From the NCBI GenBank assembly GCA_009760855.2, contig WPIO01000189.1, forward strand, positions 1 to 64,000: a stretch of 64,000 nucleotides of DNA, given 5' to 3'. Positions 11,650 to 23,986 of this stretch are shown here, piece after piece. The position numbers and the translations under genes were made by a program. This stretch comes from Cristatella mucedo. Its lineage: Eukaryota; Bryozoa; Phylactolaemata; Cristatellidae. The notes beneath the pieces are model-generated. The model made no database searches and was not told where the DNA came from. It worked only from the letters and a program-made list of their open reading frames with translations. Every line of letters begins with the position of its first letter. The stretch's first letter is position 1.

Positions 11650-12719
11650 AACCATTGGTATGGTTAGCCGAGTGGAATTAACACTTCCAAGGCAATGTAG
11701 GTACATTGGAAAATAATTGTGACAACTGAACGCTGGGATAGGATGAGAACTTAAGCACGCGAAAAAGACGAAGAACAACGTCAAGGGTAAGAAGCCAATG
11801 GCGCATAGGACAGGTAGTGCCTTAAATAAATATGCTCTACACCGGACCTGCTGCAACTTCGCTATATGCGAAAAAGCATCGTCGAGTTGGCCAATTCTGC
11901 ACCACACAGCATAACTGTAGTCCTGCTCACTTGAGTTTCACTAAGCCAGAAGATTCTCTACCTCAGCCAGTTAAAGTTAAAGCCCCTGGGTGCTAAAATG
12001 CCACCCCCTTTCCGCTTTAGCTTCTCTCACTCATTAGCTTCTCTCCTCATTAACAAATGCGATGCATCGGTTAATGCATCGGTTAATTGTTATGCATCGG
12101 TTAATCGCTAAACCCCAAGACGCGTCGCCTCGCTCGCTTAAGCTTAGTCCAGCCGACACCTTGTCCTGCCCAAATTACCCTTGCTCCGCCAAAAAAGACG
12201 TGGCTTCTCTCTTCGAACATTGCCCGAAAGGATTTAGAGTACGATTTAGATACGAATAATAGTGCCCGCACAGAACTGAATGGTTATTAGGCACTTTATT
12301 AATGCTGTTAATGGAGCGCGATCAAATGGCTAAAGTTTCAAGCATCCCGAAACTTTCTTGCCTCGCTCGCCCGAAATGAACCGGATATGCTTAGCGTTCC
12401 CTGCTACTTTAGCTTTGATAGGCAAAAAAAAAAGTAGATGCCTCATAAAATTACCTTTGCACGGTTCGCATAAACTGCACCCTGCTCGGACTAATTTCAC
12501 CCGATTCTGATCGCTAACTTTGACTGATTTATTTTTAACGTAGATTAATCGCATATATATATATATGTACAAAACATCTGCCGAGGGCCACAACATCTTA
12601 GAATACAATATGACCAAAAGAAGCACATTTCCTAATAGAAATTCAGCAATTACAAATGTAAATTCATGAAACATAACTTACGAACACATAATGTTAATGC
12701 TTACTTTTTAGTACTGCTG
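11650..12719. other. No gene; short repeats
   Basis: AT-rich and without a recognisable gene. TGCATCGGTTAAT occurs three times in 12062-12110. A 114-codon minus-strand frame at 12330-12674 is hydrophobic and AT-driven, with no sign of selection. Confidence 0.45.
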
Positions 12720-15290
12720 TTAAGAGCGAACAGAAAGCTCCAGAGTCTGGGAGCCATCGAGCGAGTGAACCGAAAGCTCCAGAGCCTGGGATCGAGCAAG
12801 CGAGCAAACCGAAAGCTCCAGAGCCTGGGAGCGAGCAAGCGAGAAAACCGGAAGCTCCCGGCTCTGAGAGTGAGCGAGCGAGCGAACCGGAAGCTCCAGT
12901 CTGAAGGCAGCAAGTGAGCAAACCGGAAGCTCCCGGCTCTGAAAGCCAGCGAGCGATCGAACTAGAAGCTCCAGAGGCTGGAAGCCAGCGAGCGAGCGAA
13001 CCGGAAGCTCCAGGCTCTGAGAGCCAGCGAGCGAGCAATTCGGAAGCTCGACACTCTGACAGCCAGCGAGCGAACAAACCGGAAGCTTCAAAGACTAGGA
13101 GCAAGCATGCAACCGAACCAGAACCAGAAAGCTCCAAGGCTCTGGGAGCCAACAAGCAAGCGAACCGGAAGTTCCAGGCTCTGAGAGTAAGCGAGCAAGC
13201 AAAGCGGAAGCTCCACACTCTGTGAGCCAGCGAGCGAGCGCACCAGAAGCTCCAGAGTCTGGGAGCAAACGAGCAAGCGAACCGTAAGCTCCAGGCCCTG
13301 AGAGCCAGCGAGCGAGTGAACCTGAAGCTCCAGAGTCTGGGAGCCAGCAAGCCAGGGAACCGGAAGCTCCCGGCTCTGAGAGCCAGCAAGCTACCGAACC
13401 GGAAGCTCAAAGTTCTGAGAGCAAGCGAGCAAGCGAAGCGGAAGTTCTAGAATCCGGGAGCCAGCGAGCGACCGAACAAGAAATTCCAGACTCTGAGAGC
13501 CAGCGAGCGAGTAAACCGGAAGCTCCAAAGTCTGGGAGCCAGCAAGCAACCGAACCGGAAGCTCCTGGCTCTGAGAGCCAGCGAGCGAGAAAAACGGAAG
13601 CTCTAGGCTCTGAGAGCCAGCGAGCGAGCGAACCGGATGCTTGAGACTCTGAGAGCCAGCGAGCGAGCAAACCGGAAACTCCAGAGCTGGGAGCCAGCGA
13701 GCGAGCGAACCGGAAGTTCTAGGCTCTAAGAGCCAGCGAGCGAGCGAACCGGAAGCTCTAGGCTCTGAGAGCCAGCGAGCTAGCGAAGCGGAAGCTCGAG
13801 ACTCTGAGAGCCAGCGAGCAAGCGAACCGGAAGCTCCGGAGTCTGGGAAGCAGGAAGCGAGCAAACCCGAAGCTCCAGGCTCTGACTGCCTGCGAGCGAG
13901 CGAACCGGAAGGTCAAGAGTTTGGGAGCCAGCGAGCGACCGAACCGGAAGTTTCGGTGTCTGGTAGCTAGCGAACCACTGAACGGGAAGATTGAGACTCT
14001 GAGAGCCAGCGAGCGAGCAAAGTGGAAGCTCCAAATTCTGAGATCGAGCGAGCAAGCGAAGTGGAAGTTCTAGAATCTGGGAGACAGTTTCCGAGAGCAC
14101 CGGAAATTTTAGGATCTGAGAAACAGCGAGCGAGCAAACCGGACACTCCAGGGTTCCAGAGCCAGCGAGCGAGTGAACCGGAAGCTCCAAAGTCTGGGAG
14201 CCAGCAAGCGACCGAACCGGAAGCTCCTGGCTCTGACAGCCAGCGAGCTAGCGAAGCGGAAGCTCGAGACTCTGAGAGCAAGCGAGCGAGCTAACCGGAA
14301 ACTCTAGAGTCTGGGAGCAATGTGGGAGCAATGGTGAGCCGTGATGGCACACTAGGTAAGGCGGTTGCTTTCACGACCTCGGTCTCGAGGTCGCGGGTTC
14401 GATTCCTGCGGTGGGCGATTCTTAATCGCCACTGCAAGCGGTGGTGATGGCAGTAAAGGCTCTTCTGAAAAAATAAAAAAAGAGGCTGTTTCATCAGCTA
14501 GGATGTATTAATTTATTTTATTAAGCGAGCGAGCGAACCGGAAGCTCTAGGCTCTGAGAGCCTGCGAGCGACCAAACCGGAAGCTCCACAGTCTGAGAGG
14601 CAGCGAGTGAGAAAACCAGTGGCTCCAGACTCTGCGAGCCAGCGAGCGAGCAAATCTGAAGTTCCTGAGTCTGAGAGCGAGCGAGTGAGCGAACCGAAAC
14701 CTCCAGAGTCTAGGTGCCGGTGAGCGAGCGAACCGGAAGCTTTAGACTTGAAGGGCCAGGGAGCAAGCGAACCGGAAGCTCTAGGCTCTGCGAGCCAGTG
14801 AGCTAGCGAAGCGGAAGCTCGAGACTCTGAGAGCCAGCGAGCAAGCGAAGTGGAAGCCCCAGAGTCTGGGAAGCAGCGAGCGAGCAAACCGGAAGCTCCA
14901 GAGTCCGGAAGCTCCAGACTCTGAGAGCCAGCAAGGGAGCAAACCCGAAGGTCTAGGCTCCGAAAGCCAGCGAGCGAGCGATCCGGAACTTCCAGAGTCT
15001 GAGTTCCAGCGAGCGAGCGAACCGGAAGCTCTAGAGTATGGGAGCAAGCGAGCGAACCGGAAGCTCCAGAGTCTAGTAGCCAGCGAATGAGCGAACTAGA
15101 AGCTCCATAGCCTGAGAGCCAGCGAGCGAGCAAACCGGAAGCTCTATAGTTTGGGAGCCTGCGAGCGAGCGAACCGGAAGCTCCAGGCTCAAAGAGCCAG
15201 CGAGCAAGCGAAGCGGAAGCTCGAGACTCTGAGAGCAAGCGAGCAAGCGAACCGGAAGCTCCAGAGTTTGAGAGCTAGCCAGCGAAGCGG
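12720..15290. repeat. 39-bp minisatellite, about 60 units, split by a SINE-A
   Basis: The unit reads approximately AACCGGAAGCTCCAGGCTCT followed by GAGAGCCAGCGAGCGAGCG. The first units start exactly 39 bp apart (12731, 12770, 12809). About 41 units lie left of the SINE-A at 14335-14512 and about 20 right of it. Because 39 is a multiple of three and the unit has few stops, long frames run on both strands as 13-residue repeats, for example LARWLSEPGASGS on the minus strand and SQRASEPEAPGSE on the plus strand. I treat these as by-products of the repeat, not genes. The array runs into a LINE-1 relic at 15343. Confidence 0.9.
14335..14512 (+). mobile_element. SINE-A copy inserted in the minisatellite
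   Basis: This is a clear copy. The A box TGGCACACTAGGTAAGG is at 14345-14361 and a perfect B box GGGTTCGATTCC at 14395-14406. The GCCACTGCAAGCGGTGGTGA body follows, then CATCAGCTAGGATG at the end. Array units continue on both sides, so it landed after the array had formed. Confidence 0.9.
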
Positions 15291-15342
15291 CTGTAAATTC
15301 ACCCGACGTTTCCAAAGGTCCCAGGTGAATCCAAAGGTCCGA

Positions 15343-15735
15343 GCCAAATAATGAAGGGACCTAAAAGTGGATGACAAAATCTCAAAATTGATGAGCCGAT
15401 TGACTTAGAGCCAGTATGGGTAGGCGAGAAGCAGTGTGGTATGGCAACTGTGACACTCACGACAGGCAAGCCTCGCTGCACAGGTTTACACTAGCGATGG
15501 GCGCCTGATTGCACATGTTGGTAGGCCAGCAAGCAGTGGGTTACTGAAGTCAAGACGGATTGTCACAAAAGCATGGATCAATTTAGATGCAGTATCCCTG
15601 CCTATAGAAGCCCGATTTTCAGCAATGTTACGAAGCTGAAAGCAGGCAGACTTGACTGTGGAGCCGATGCGGTCGTCTAATATCCCTTTTGAACATACAC
15701 TTGGATTTCGTGCATATTCATCAAGAGTTATTCTG
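15343..15735 (-). mobile_element. LINE-1 relic (RT C-terminal region)
   Basis: It is similar to 1270-1650 of copy A on the minus strand, for example GGGACCTAAAAGTG, ACTCACGACAGGCAAGCCT and CTTGACTGTGGAGC. Many substitutions and small gaps make it non-coding. Confidence 0.75.
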
Positions 15736-15906
15736 TTTTTTGTATAAGATCGCTAGAATTTGCTATTTATATTTACATCAGTGCATCGTTATTTTTGTGG
15801 GCGCTGTATTGTCTTTCCGCAAGCCCAGTGCAAGTCGCCGGCCAAGACCCCGTACCTGTGCCATGTATTTTCACTCACAGCCACCCCATCGGCCTGGGTG
15901 GACGAT

Positions 15907-16262
<356 letters not shown>

Positions 16263-16544
16263 TTCACGTCTAGTGCTCAGGAGCAACATACCCGACTATC
16301 ACAAAAGCTGCATTAACGCACGCGAGCCTGTGTCACCTGTGTCGCTTGTGTACCATGCAGTCTTCGTCTCGCCCGCGACAAGTTTGTGGGGGCTTCGCCA
16401 TCCGTCATTCGTCTTCGTCGCGACGCTGCCGTGCACTCGAAACCCCGGAAAGTAAACTCTGCACCTCCTTCAACAGCGACTACGTTCGCGTAGACATTTT
16501 AAAAGTTGCTTCGCTTCCGGCATAGTTTTACACCGATTCTTTTT

Positions 16545-16655
16545 ACCGATTCTGTCACCGATGCATTTCACTTTGCAGCAAATGTAAAGCGCCTAGAGAG
16601 AGATTAAGTTCTCTGAGGGCGCTTTGTCAAGTGAATTATTATTATTATTATTCTC
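16545..16655 (+). mobile_element. LINE-1 3' tail
   Basis: It contains GCAAATGTAAAGCGCCTAGA, the complete hairpin ending in CTGAGGGCGCTTTGTCAAG, and (ATT)n. It is a short, well-preserved tail. Confidence 0.85.
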
Positions 16656-16659
16656 TGGC

Positions 16660-17860
16660 TACCGGTAAAGGGAGCGTAACTTGTATTTTCCGGAAGCTCT
16701 ACGTGACTCGGTAATTCTGTCGTCCAAATCTGCCTACGAACTGGGCTGCACGAGCGTCTGCAGCGAACGACTCGGCACCCGTTGCAGCGGCAGAGCACCA
16801 ATCAGACGCTCGGCGCTTCGGCGGCTGCCAGCCAGCTGACCGGCGGTGGCGTGGCGATCGCCGCCGCCTCGGCACTGGGAGTGACGGGACTAAAAGTAAG
16901 AAACACTCTTGCGGTTCCAGAAGCCCAAGCATCTCGCCTTGCGCTAGATCTGGGCGGCTTGAGTTGGAGTCGTAGATATCCTCCTTGTGGCCATCTTCGG
17001 ACCACGAGAGATCCAATTATATTATATCTATATAATATTGCCTACTATCATATTTTATAGTATGCATTGCATTATACAAATATATGATATTAAATGAAAA
17101 GCTAATATGCACTTCCGACGTGCTTTCTGACGAATGTCCGGCAGTCATTGCGGTTGCTCTTGTGTCAGGCCTAACTGCGGCTGGTCGTTATCTAAAGATG
17201 TGGCGTCGTGCGAGAGTGGCTGCGGTCTGGCCTTGAAAGTGCCACAGCAGAAGCAGCCCCGCGTACAAGAAAAGAGAAGCCACTGGTGTGGAACTCGCTT
17301 CCGGTTATGGTCACTACCAGCCAAAACCTTGCACCATTTTCTTTTTATTTAAGTCACGGCGAAAGAGGCTTCAGTTCCGGTCGGCTTGCCTCATAGCCTC
17401 GGTGAACTGCTTTTTGTGTTGCTCCTGTTTGTCGTGCAAGATTCAGTGCATGCTACCTAGCCGGGGGTGATACTGAACGCTATGCTAACTTGGTTTAAAT
17501 TTACCTAGTCTGCTAAAACCTAGAGGGAACCAAGCTGCCAGACTAGTGCTTAGCAAGGACCAGTCAGCTAGCTGATTGGTTGCTAGCCGTCTGGTATTCC
17601 GTGACGTTAGCTGGCAGCCTCTGCCAGGACGTAACGTCGACCGAACGCTGGCAGCAGCTCAGTGCCACGAGCTACTTCCAGCTGCCTACAGCTGCTCGTG
17701 CTTGGAGCTCGTGCTACAAGTCGCTGGAGTCGATAAATCACGGATTATTTTAATAATTCACTACAAGGTAAGAGTACAGGTACGTGACAGGCAGTCATAA
17801 GAAGCTGAGTGACATGCAGCGCTAGGTAGCTGCCTCCCAGAGCTGCAATGCTGCAGCTGC
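16660..17860. other. Intergenic left of the TRIM gene end
   Basis: There is no secure gene. On the plus strand, 16757-16896 lies between CTGCAG and AAA|GTAAGAAAC and could be an exon, but all three frames are open, so frame and reality cannot be judged. At 17560-17768 a GC-rich stretch ends in ACAAG|GTAAGAGT, a possible untranslated first exon of a plus-strand transcript. I give neither as a gene. Confidence 0.35.
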
Positions 17861-17867
17861 CTTCCCT

Positions 17868-20800
17868 TCATCGTCTGCTCTCAGCTGCAACAGCTGCTGC
17901 AGGGTACATGCTCACAGTCTGATTGTCCCAGCCCAGCACGGCTAGCACGGTCCTCTGTCCTCCGCCCAGTGACAGGTACCTAGGCTGCTGCAGTCCGTGG
18001 CTGCTGCATGAGAGCACCTGCTGCAGCACCCGCCCAGTCACAGCACAGAGAGCCCTCACACAGTTCCTGCTCCTGTCTCCCTGCAGCCCATGCACAGCCA
18101 GGTACACGATGCCGCCTGCAGCACAGACGTCCTCCGCTGCCTCCTCGCTGCTCAGCTCGTGTCTCCATTGTCTGTCACCTCGGTGGCTGCAGCTGTCCAC
18201 TACGTGCAGCTCTCTGCCATCGTCCAGCTTCACCTTGCTGTAGCTCGCAGTGACCAGAGCAGCAGCATTGAGAGCCACACTCTGTATGTTATACTCGTAC
18301 TTCCTGCTGTACAGCAGCTGCCCCGAGCTCAGCTGCAGCAGCTGCAGCCCTGGACCAGGCCAGCCCTGGGTCACAGCGAGCAGGTCGCCGAGCACGGACA
18401 GCTTGCTGGGCGGCCAGGACAGCAGAGCGACACGTCGTTCCTCGAGCCACTGGTCCCTTCCAGCAGCAGCAGCAGCAGAGCTGGGTCTGAGCAGCTTAAC
18501 GACCCGTGAGCGCAGGCGTCCAGCAGCAGAGCTGCTGCGTCTGAGCAGCAGGACGAGCTGTGAGTAGTGCAAGGCTACAGCAGCACGTCCGTCCTGCAGG
18601 GACCGCACTGCAGTGACCCAGTCGTCCTCCCCTCCGTCGCTCAGCCTCGCAGGTTTCCAGACGCTCAGCTCTCTGCCGCTCTGACTGAATTCCTTCATCC
18701 CGTGCTTCCAGGCAGCCAGCAGCAGATGCCCCTCTGACGTCACAGACAGGTCCCAGCACCAGACAGGCGGCTTGAAGCTGCTGGAGGCCGGGCCGAAGCT
18801 CAGCAGCGCTGGCTGCTGCTCTGCTACAACGAAGAATGCCGGGTCTGTGAATGCAGGCAGCGACAGAGAGCTGTCTGTGCAGGGTGTGTCTGCAGTCTAG
18901 CTAGAATGCACGAATATCTCCTATTCATTAGAATATTTACTGTGCTGTACATCCAACATACATTTGCTATCGGCTTCAAGCACAAGCTACTCTGCCACAC
19001 TCTGATAGGTTAGGGAACGATTGACCTTGAAGATGTTCAATGATGATGTGATGATGAGTACCATATATCAGTCACATTTCAGTTGCTGTTAAAATAAAAA
19101 AAGGTTGGCGGATATACGGCTCATCAAGTCGTTTGCATACCCGCCTATACATATTTGCTTATTTTATATTTGTTTATATAATAAAATGAAGTTTATATAT
19201 TAAAATGGGTTTTCATTGCTTGCCTGTACATTAGGCAGCATGCATGGCTGTACTTTCAGCTTGTCATACGTGGCCCCTCTCTTCCCTCCCTCACTTGCTC
19301 ATGCCAAGCTAAATCTCAGCTGTCAAGGTATCGTGACGTCCAAGAATGGTCGAATAGTCTAATGATTCGAATGCTACTGACATGTCTAGCAGAACCGTGG
19401 GTGTGATGATCAAGCCGTCAATCCAACGGAGGAGAGCTCGAATACTAGCAGCAAGGAAACCCCAAACCCTATTTATAAAAAAAAACATAGTGCAGACAGA
19501 TCGTAATACTGCAGACAGTACTCGATCAAAAATGCTGTTACACCACTTTCGAATTAACCAATACCTTATGAAATCGAATTGAGAGTAGTTATAGATTCAG
19601 CGATATTTTCCCGCTGAATGTACTTTCTATTTTTTGGATATTATGCTTCAGCTTTCGGCAAGGGGTATCCAGAAATGCAATGACAAATAACAAATTGTTG
19701 GCTCAAAACGTGCTGCTGCAGTGAGACCACTGCTGCCAGCCAAGGTCATAACAAGGTACATCACAAGACCCATCTATGATGCACTGACCTATTAGTTATT
19801 GGCACTGGCAATCCTGCCATCCTCCTATGTTAACTCTAGGCTCTCTACCAAGCCAAAGACATCTCTTAGCTACATCGTGGAAAGCACAAAAGTGCACGTC
19901 AAAGGATTCTCATCTTCCGTGCAATTCATTATAATTGACAATACAGCTAAATAAAACTAGGCAGATTTCTTTGAAGTGCAAATGCAGTAACTCCAGCAAA
20001 GGGTATCCTAGAAATGGCTGCATTGTCATAAATGGGAGGCAAAGCAACCATGCAATCCTGACAGCATTACTCACAGCCGTGCAGGCTAGCAAACTAGTAG
20101 CTAGGAATCTGAAAGCTGTTGGGCTGGCAAGTTGCCTTCAGAAAATGTGAACTCACCTGCAACGTTACTACCACCAGCATCATCCTTATAGGAGCTAGCT
20201 TCAGCTAGGATTCGGTCAAGCCAATCTATAACAATGATAATAATAATAATGCACTTGCTAAAGCGCCCTCAAAGAACTCGATCTCTTCCTAGGCGCTTTA
20301 CAGTTGCTGCAAAGGCAAACGCGACTGGTTGGTGAGTAATATCATGCTTGATAAACAACATGAATAACATGGTTAGGGGTGACATGCACAGGGTCAGCAT
20401 GCAAATGTGGTTAGTGGCAGCTTGCACAGTGTCAGCACGCATAAGCACATCAAGGACTAATCACAAGTTCTTTTTAAATGTGGTCAAGTCAGGGGATGTT
20501 GTGACACAAGCCGGGAGTGAGTCCCAGACTTTGGGAGCATATGAACTAAATGCCAGGTCTCCAAAGGATTTGAGGTTTGTACGAGGTATTGGTAAACTGT
20601 TGGATTCCGAAAAGCAGGTGGTACTATGCTTGGCCTGGTGGGGGAGTAGATGTGAGAGATAGGCTGGAGTCAAAGAATGAAGTGACCTAAAAGTGAGCAA
20701 CAAATCCTTGAAGTCAATCCGTTGCTTGACTGGTAGCCAGTGCAGGTCAGTGAGAAGTGGTGTGATGTGGCAACTGTGATGCTCACGAGAGACAAGCCTA

Positions 20801-22007
20801 GTCAACAAGGAAAATGGCCTCACAGAGTGCAAATGATAAACTTCAGCAAGATTGGGTGCCAGCACTTCGAGCCAGGGCATGCATGAGCTGCAGAGCTTTG
20901 CAAGCAGCTACCTGAGGTAAGCTCTGGAGCTCCCATCCATGAAGTGACCACATCGTCTAAGTCATCAGGCAAAGATCCATTCAGAGCCACAAGCTTTTCA
21001 GCATTCGGTGTCTCACTATAGCTATCCAGCTGCTTGTCAAGCACTTCGAGCCGCAACCTCAAGGTCGCCTGCTGGTCCAGGAAATCCGGGTCGCCGGCCA
21101 AATCTGTGATGCTGCTGATGTATGCTGAGGCATGCTGCACTGACAGGTTCAGCTGCTCGGCCAAGCTTTGCAGGGCCACAGCACTCTCCTCGAGTTTGTC
21201 ATAGCAGTCCTTGACCATGCTTTTTGTTTCTTTAAAGACTTTGCTTAGAGCATCCACAGCATACTTCTTCTTCGTCCTCAGCTCGTCTAGGTGAATGGCA
21301 CGAGCCGATCGGATGTCGCTGACCAGACTTCTGGCCCAAAGTAGCTGCGCAGACTTTGCATTTACACCCTGAAGAAGATGCTGTATACTCTCTCGTGCAT
21401 CCTTCAAAAAAGCTTCGGGTTTCGGTTCTTTTAGCGGCTGTGCAATCGAGTGTCCTTGGCCCAGGCACTGTGTGAGACAGTCGGTGCACTTGGCTTTCTT
21501 GCAGTCAAAGCACAGCAGATCCAGCGGCTTCCGGTGCTGCAGGCACTGCTGCTGTCCTGAGGCTTGCAGCACTTCACTCATGCTCTTGATCTGATCGATG
21601 GCGACAATCACGTGATCGGGATTGCATCGGCTATGTCCTGGCAAGCAGGCTGAGCACATGGATCTCTGGCACTGCAAGCACCAGTCGTCTGCCTGCTCGT
21701 CTGGTTTGCCATCCTCTCTGCAAAAAGTGCAATTGTCTGCATCTCTCACAGCTGTTGTAAGTCTCCCCAAGTTGGCAATGAAGCCGTTGTGATGCTTTGG
21801 TATACTCATGTCAGTGACTACTTTGCAAGCAGGGCAGACCATGATGCAATTCGAGTCCTCTGCTGTACATGCTTGGTCTGCACAGCGACTGCAGCAGCTG
21901 TGCAAGCAGCGCAGCAGCAGCGGCTCCTCTGCAATTTGTCCACAGGCGATGCAAGACAGCAGGCGTTCGTCAATCGCAAGTTGGTGCATCGGAAGCTCTT
22001 GTGCCAT
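17868..22007 (-). CDS. TRIM-family RING/B-box E3 ubiquitin ligase with propeller-like C-terminus (3 exons)
   Basis: Exons at 22007-20912, 20204-20157 and 18889-17868 join in phase (1/1/1) to 722 codons including the stop. Without the 48-bp middle exon the frame is still kept (706 codons). ATG at 22007 opens a RING finger with all eight ligands (C19, C22, C34, H36, C39, C42, C58, C61). B-box 1 lies at about 93-138 and B-box 2 at 155-195 (CLQHRKPLDLLCFDCKKAKC). A coiled coil at about 200-320 follows. The last exon encodes a repetitive domain with blocks such as QQPRYLSLGGGQRTVLAVLG that resemble NHL or beta-propeller blades. TRIM proteins transfer ubiquitin, with the C-terminal domain choosing the target. 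By domain order this one resembles invertebrate TRIM-NHL types (inference). Donors are CAG|GTAGCT and GCAG|GTGAGT; acceptors are CCTAG|CTG and CTGCAG|ACA. A LINE-1 fragment lies in the first intron. Confidence 0.85.
20222..20815 (-). mobile_element. LINE-1, 5'-truncated, in the TRIM intron
   Basis: The 3' tail (ATTATTATTATC on the minus strand), hairpin, 3' UTR and RT C-terminal codons match copy A at 780-1380. It lies in the same orientation as the TRIM gene, inside its first intron. The tail ends only about 17 bases before the 48-bp middle exon. The reading frame is broken by indels. Confidence 0.85.
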
Positions 22008-22189
22008 GGCTGTTCTCAAAAAGGCATAAACCAAACGTCTGGCTGGTAGATGAGCTACAAAAGTTAATCACGGAGACAAATTGTGACAAAAAGGAATGAA
22101 AAAATAGTGTACATAAGATAAACGGGTGTATAGAAAAGCAGACTGCTAGGCGCTAATTTCAGGATTCGATAGGACATCGATCTAAAGCA

Positions 22190-22340
22190 TAATGTTGAGC
22201 TGTGCTGCAAATTATGGGACAAATTGCAAGCAGTATGGCATGCTATACCGTCTGACATCACTCTGAAACTCGTCGAGTCCATGACAGTCCGAATAGGAGA
22301 AGTGGTGGCTAATCGGGGAGGGGCCACATCCTACTAGATT
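22190..22340 (+). pseudogene. Tc1/mariner transposase C-terminus relic
   Basis: One plus-strand frame reads LWDKLQAVWHAIPSDIT, then LKLVESM, and ends ANRGGATSY-stop. This is the typical end of a Tc1/mariner DDE transposase (WxxIP...LVESMPRR...xGGxTxY). The catalytic region is not recognisable upstream. A similar end occurs at 28000-29345. Confidence 0.7.
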
Positions 22341-23185
22341 TGGTGTTTGTAATCCCCATGCTGCGGTTGTCGTGTTAAAGAAATGGTGTGTTGACTGTTT
22401 GGTTTACTGTGGCATCAATTTCATTCATTTGAAAGCTCCGGGAGGACCGTAAAACTGCAGAAAGCAATAGTCAACCAAGCGGCCATAGTTGTAGTGGGTG
22501 TGGCAAACTTATGGCTGCTAGTGTTGATATGCCGAAGGGCTTTCCATCCAAGATGGAACCGGAGTGCTTGCAGGTGGTCAGGAGACGAGATTTTCAGGTT
22601 TAGGAAGGGGAGCTCCAGGCTCCTTCAGACATAATGACATAAGCAGCACATGAAAACAGTTTTTGGAAAAATTGACAATTTTACTCGACTTGTTCCTTTT
22701 GTGTCTTACCACTGCTTCCGACCTTTGGGTATGGCGAAATTTGCCCTGGACTTAGGTACTTCCATTTCTCCACGAGGGACAATCGTCCCCCTGCCCCTTT
22801 AGCTCGGCCACTGAGTGCTCGTCATAGATGCTACTGCAAGCAATAATTCTGACTCCGTGACTGCATTTGCAGTAGAACCTGGGCACGATAAATAGCTGCG
22901 GCTATTACCATGCAATTGCTGATATACTACATACCTGTGATAAGACTAACCTAACACACGCGTAGCAGCATAAGAAACATCCTCAAACATTGTAACTGCT
23001 AGGGAAAAAATTGCCAAAAGATTGACCAAAAAATGTACGGTTTCTGTATGCACACCCAGGTAAACGATAGTGCACACGAACACAGTAAGTACTACGAGGA
23101 ATATGTAGCTATCTTATTGCACAGGCACAGAGGCCTGAAAGCAGTGAGTTATAGATGCATAAATGTGATTTAAAATGGCCTGAAC
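22341..23185. other. No gene; probable mariner 3' flank, then nothing
   Basis: The first 200 bases may be the untranslated end of the mariner element, for example GGCAAACTTATGGCTGCTAGTGTT near 22500. The rest is without recognisable features. Confidence 0.35.
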
Positions 23186-23189
23186 CAGC

Positions 23190-23570
23190 TTTCAAGGCCC
23201 GAATTTTACTAAATGGAGCAGCTGAAAGTGGGCAGACTTGACTGTAAAGACGACCAGGTCAAATGGTAAAGGTCGTTGTTGAACAAGATATCCAGATTTC
23301 AAGCTGATAGCACAGGGGACATGTTGGCAGAGCCATCTTCGAGCACTAGGCTTTCCTGCTTATGAGTCACTCTGCCTTAACTGCTAGAATGGTCAAATCG
23401 TTATTTAACTGAATAAGCCCGATTTCTGTACAAGAACAATTGCAGTGCATGTTATAAGGGTGGTGACAGTTTGAAGTGCTGAAAGACATAATTTAATCGC
23501 AGCACAGGTCTGGCAGTGTGCCGGCTGCATATAAACGATAGCCTAGTTTGTACTAGATCAGCACGAGGAG
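23190..23570 (-). mobile_element. LINE-1 relic, old
   Basis: It is similar to 1555-1860 of copy A, for example GCTGAAAGTGGGCAGACTTG, CCAGATTTCAAGCTGAT and ATGTTGGCAGAGCCA, but is heavily substituted. Confidence 0.65.
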
Positions 23571-23659
23571 CTTGAATTTACGTGAAAATAATGAGACTGG
23601 TAGAGACTCTTTAGATGGTCCGTGTTTGAATAGCATGATTTGATTGATAAACGTCGGAA

Positions 23660-23890
23660 ACTTATGCAAACTGCACGTATGCCATAAAATATGCCACAGA
23701 TCAAGGATCTAAACTACTAATGTGCTGCGTCAGTGCCGTCTTAGTGTACTGATATGTGCTATAGAAATGCTTGCCTATCAGTGGCATGAATCCTGGTGCT
23801 CAACATGATGGATGTCAGAAAAAAGCTACAGTGACATCCGGTAAACCAAAGCAGATAGACTCTATTCTCAAGTCTTCCTGGTGATTGCTA
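23660..23890. repeat. Dispersed repeat shared with 290-540
   Basis: The same order of blocks as at 290-540: GATCTAAAC-AC, GCGTCAGTG, CTGATATGTGCTA-AGAAA and AGATAGACTCTA. About two-thirds identity by eye. The nature of the element is unknown. Confidence 0.55.
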
Positions 23891-23894
23891 TGTC

Positions 23895-23986
23895 TTGATC
23901 CTTTATCGCCACTGCAAGCGGTGGTGATAGCCGTAAAGGCTCTTATGACGCTATACAAAAAGAGGCTGTTTAATCAGCTAGGATTT
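23895..23986 (+). mobile_element. SINE-A, 3' half only
   Basis: It starts in the body (TTATCGCCACTGCAAGCGG) and runs to AATCAGCTAGGATTTATTT, close to the consensus. The tRNA-like head is missing, as expected from incomplete reverse transcription. Confidence 0.85.

Noticed and set aside
12694-15377. Frames of 100-240 codons on both strands in the minisatellite
   Set aside because: They exist in several frames at once because the unit is a multiple of three and poor in stops; no start context, no splice signals, no known motif.
16757-16896. Plus-strand exon with AAA|GTAAGAAAC donor
   Set aside because: All three frames are open and the acceptor is weak, so no reading can be preferred.
17923-18567. 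Plus-strand frames opposite the TRIM last exon
   Set aside because: Shadows of a well-supported minus-strand exon with GC-rich codons.
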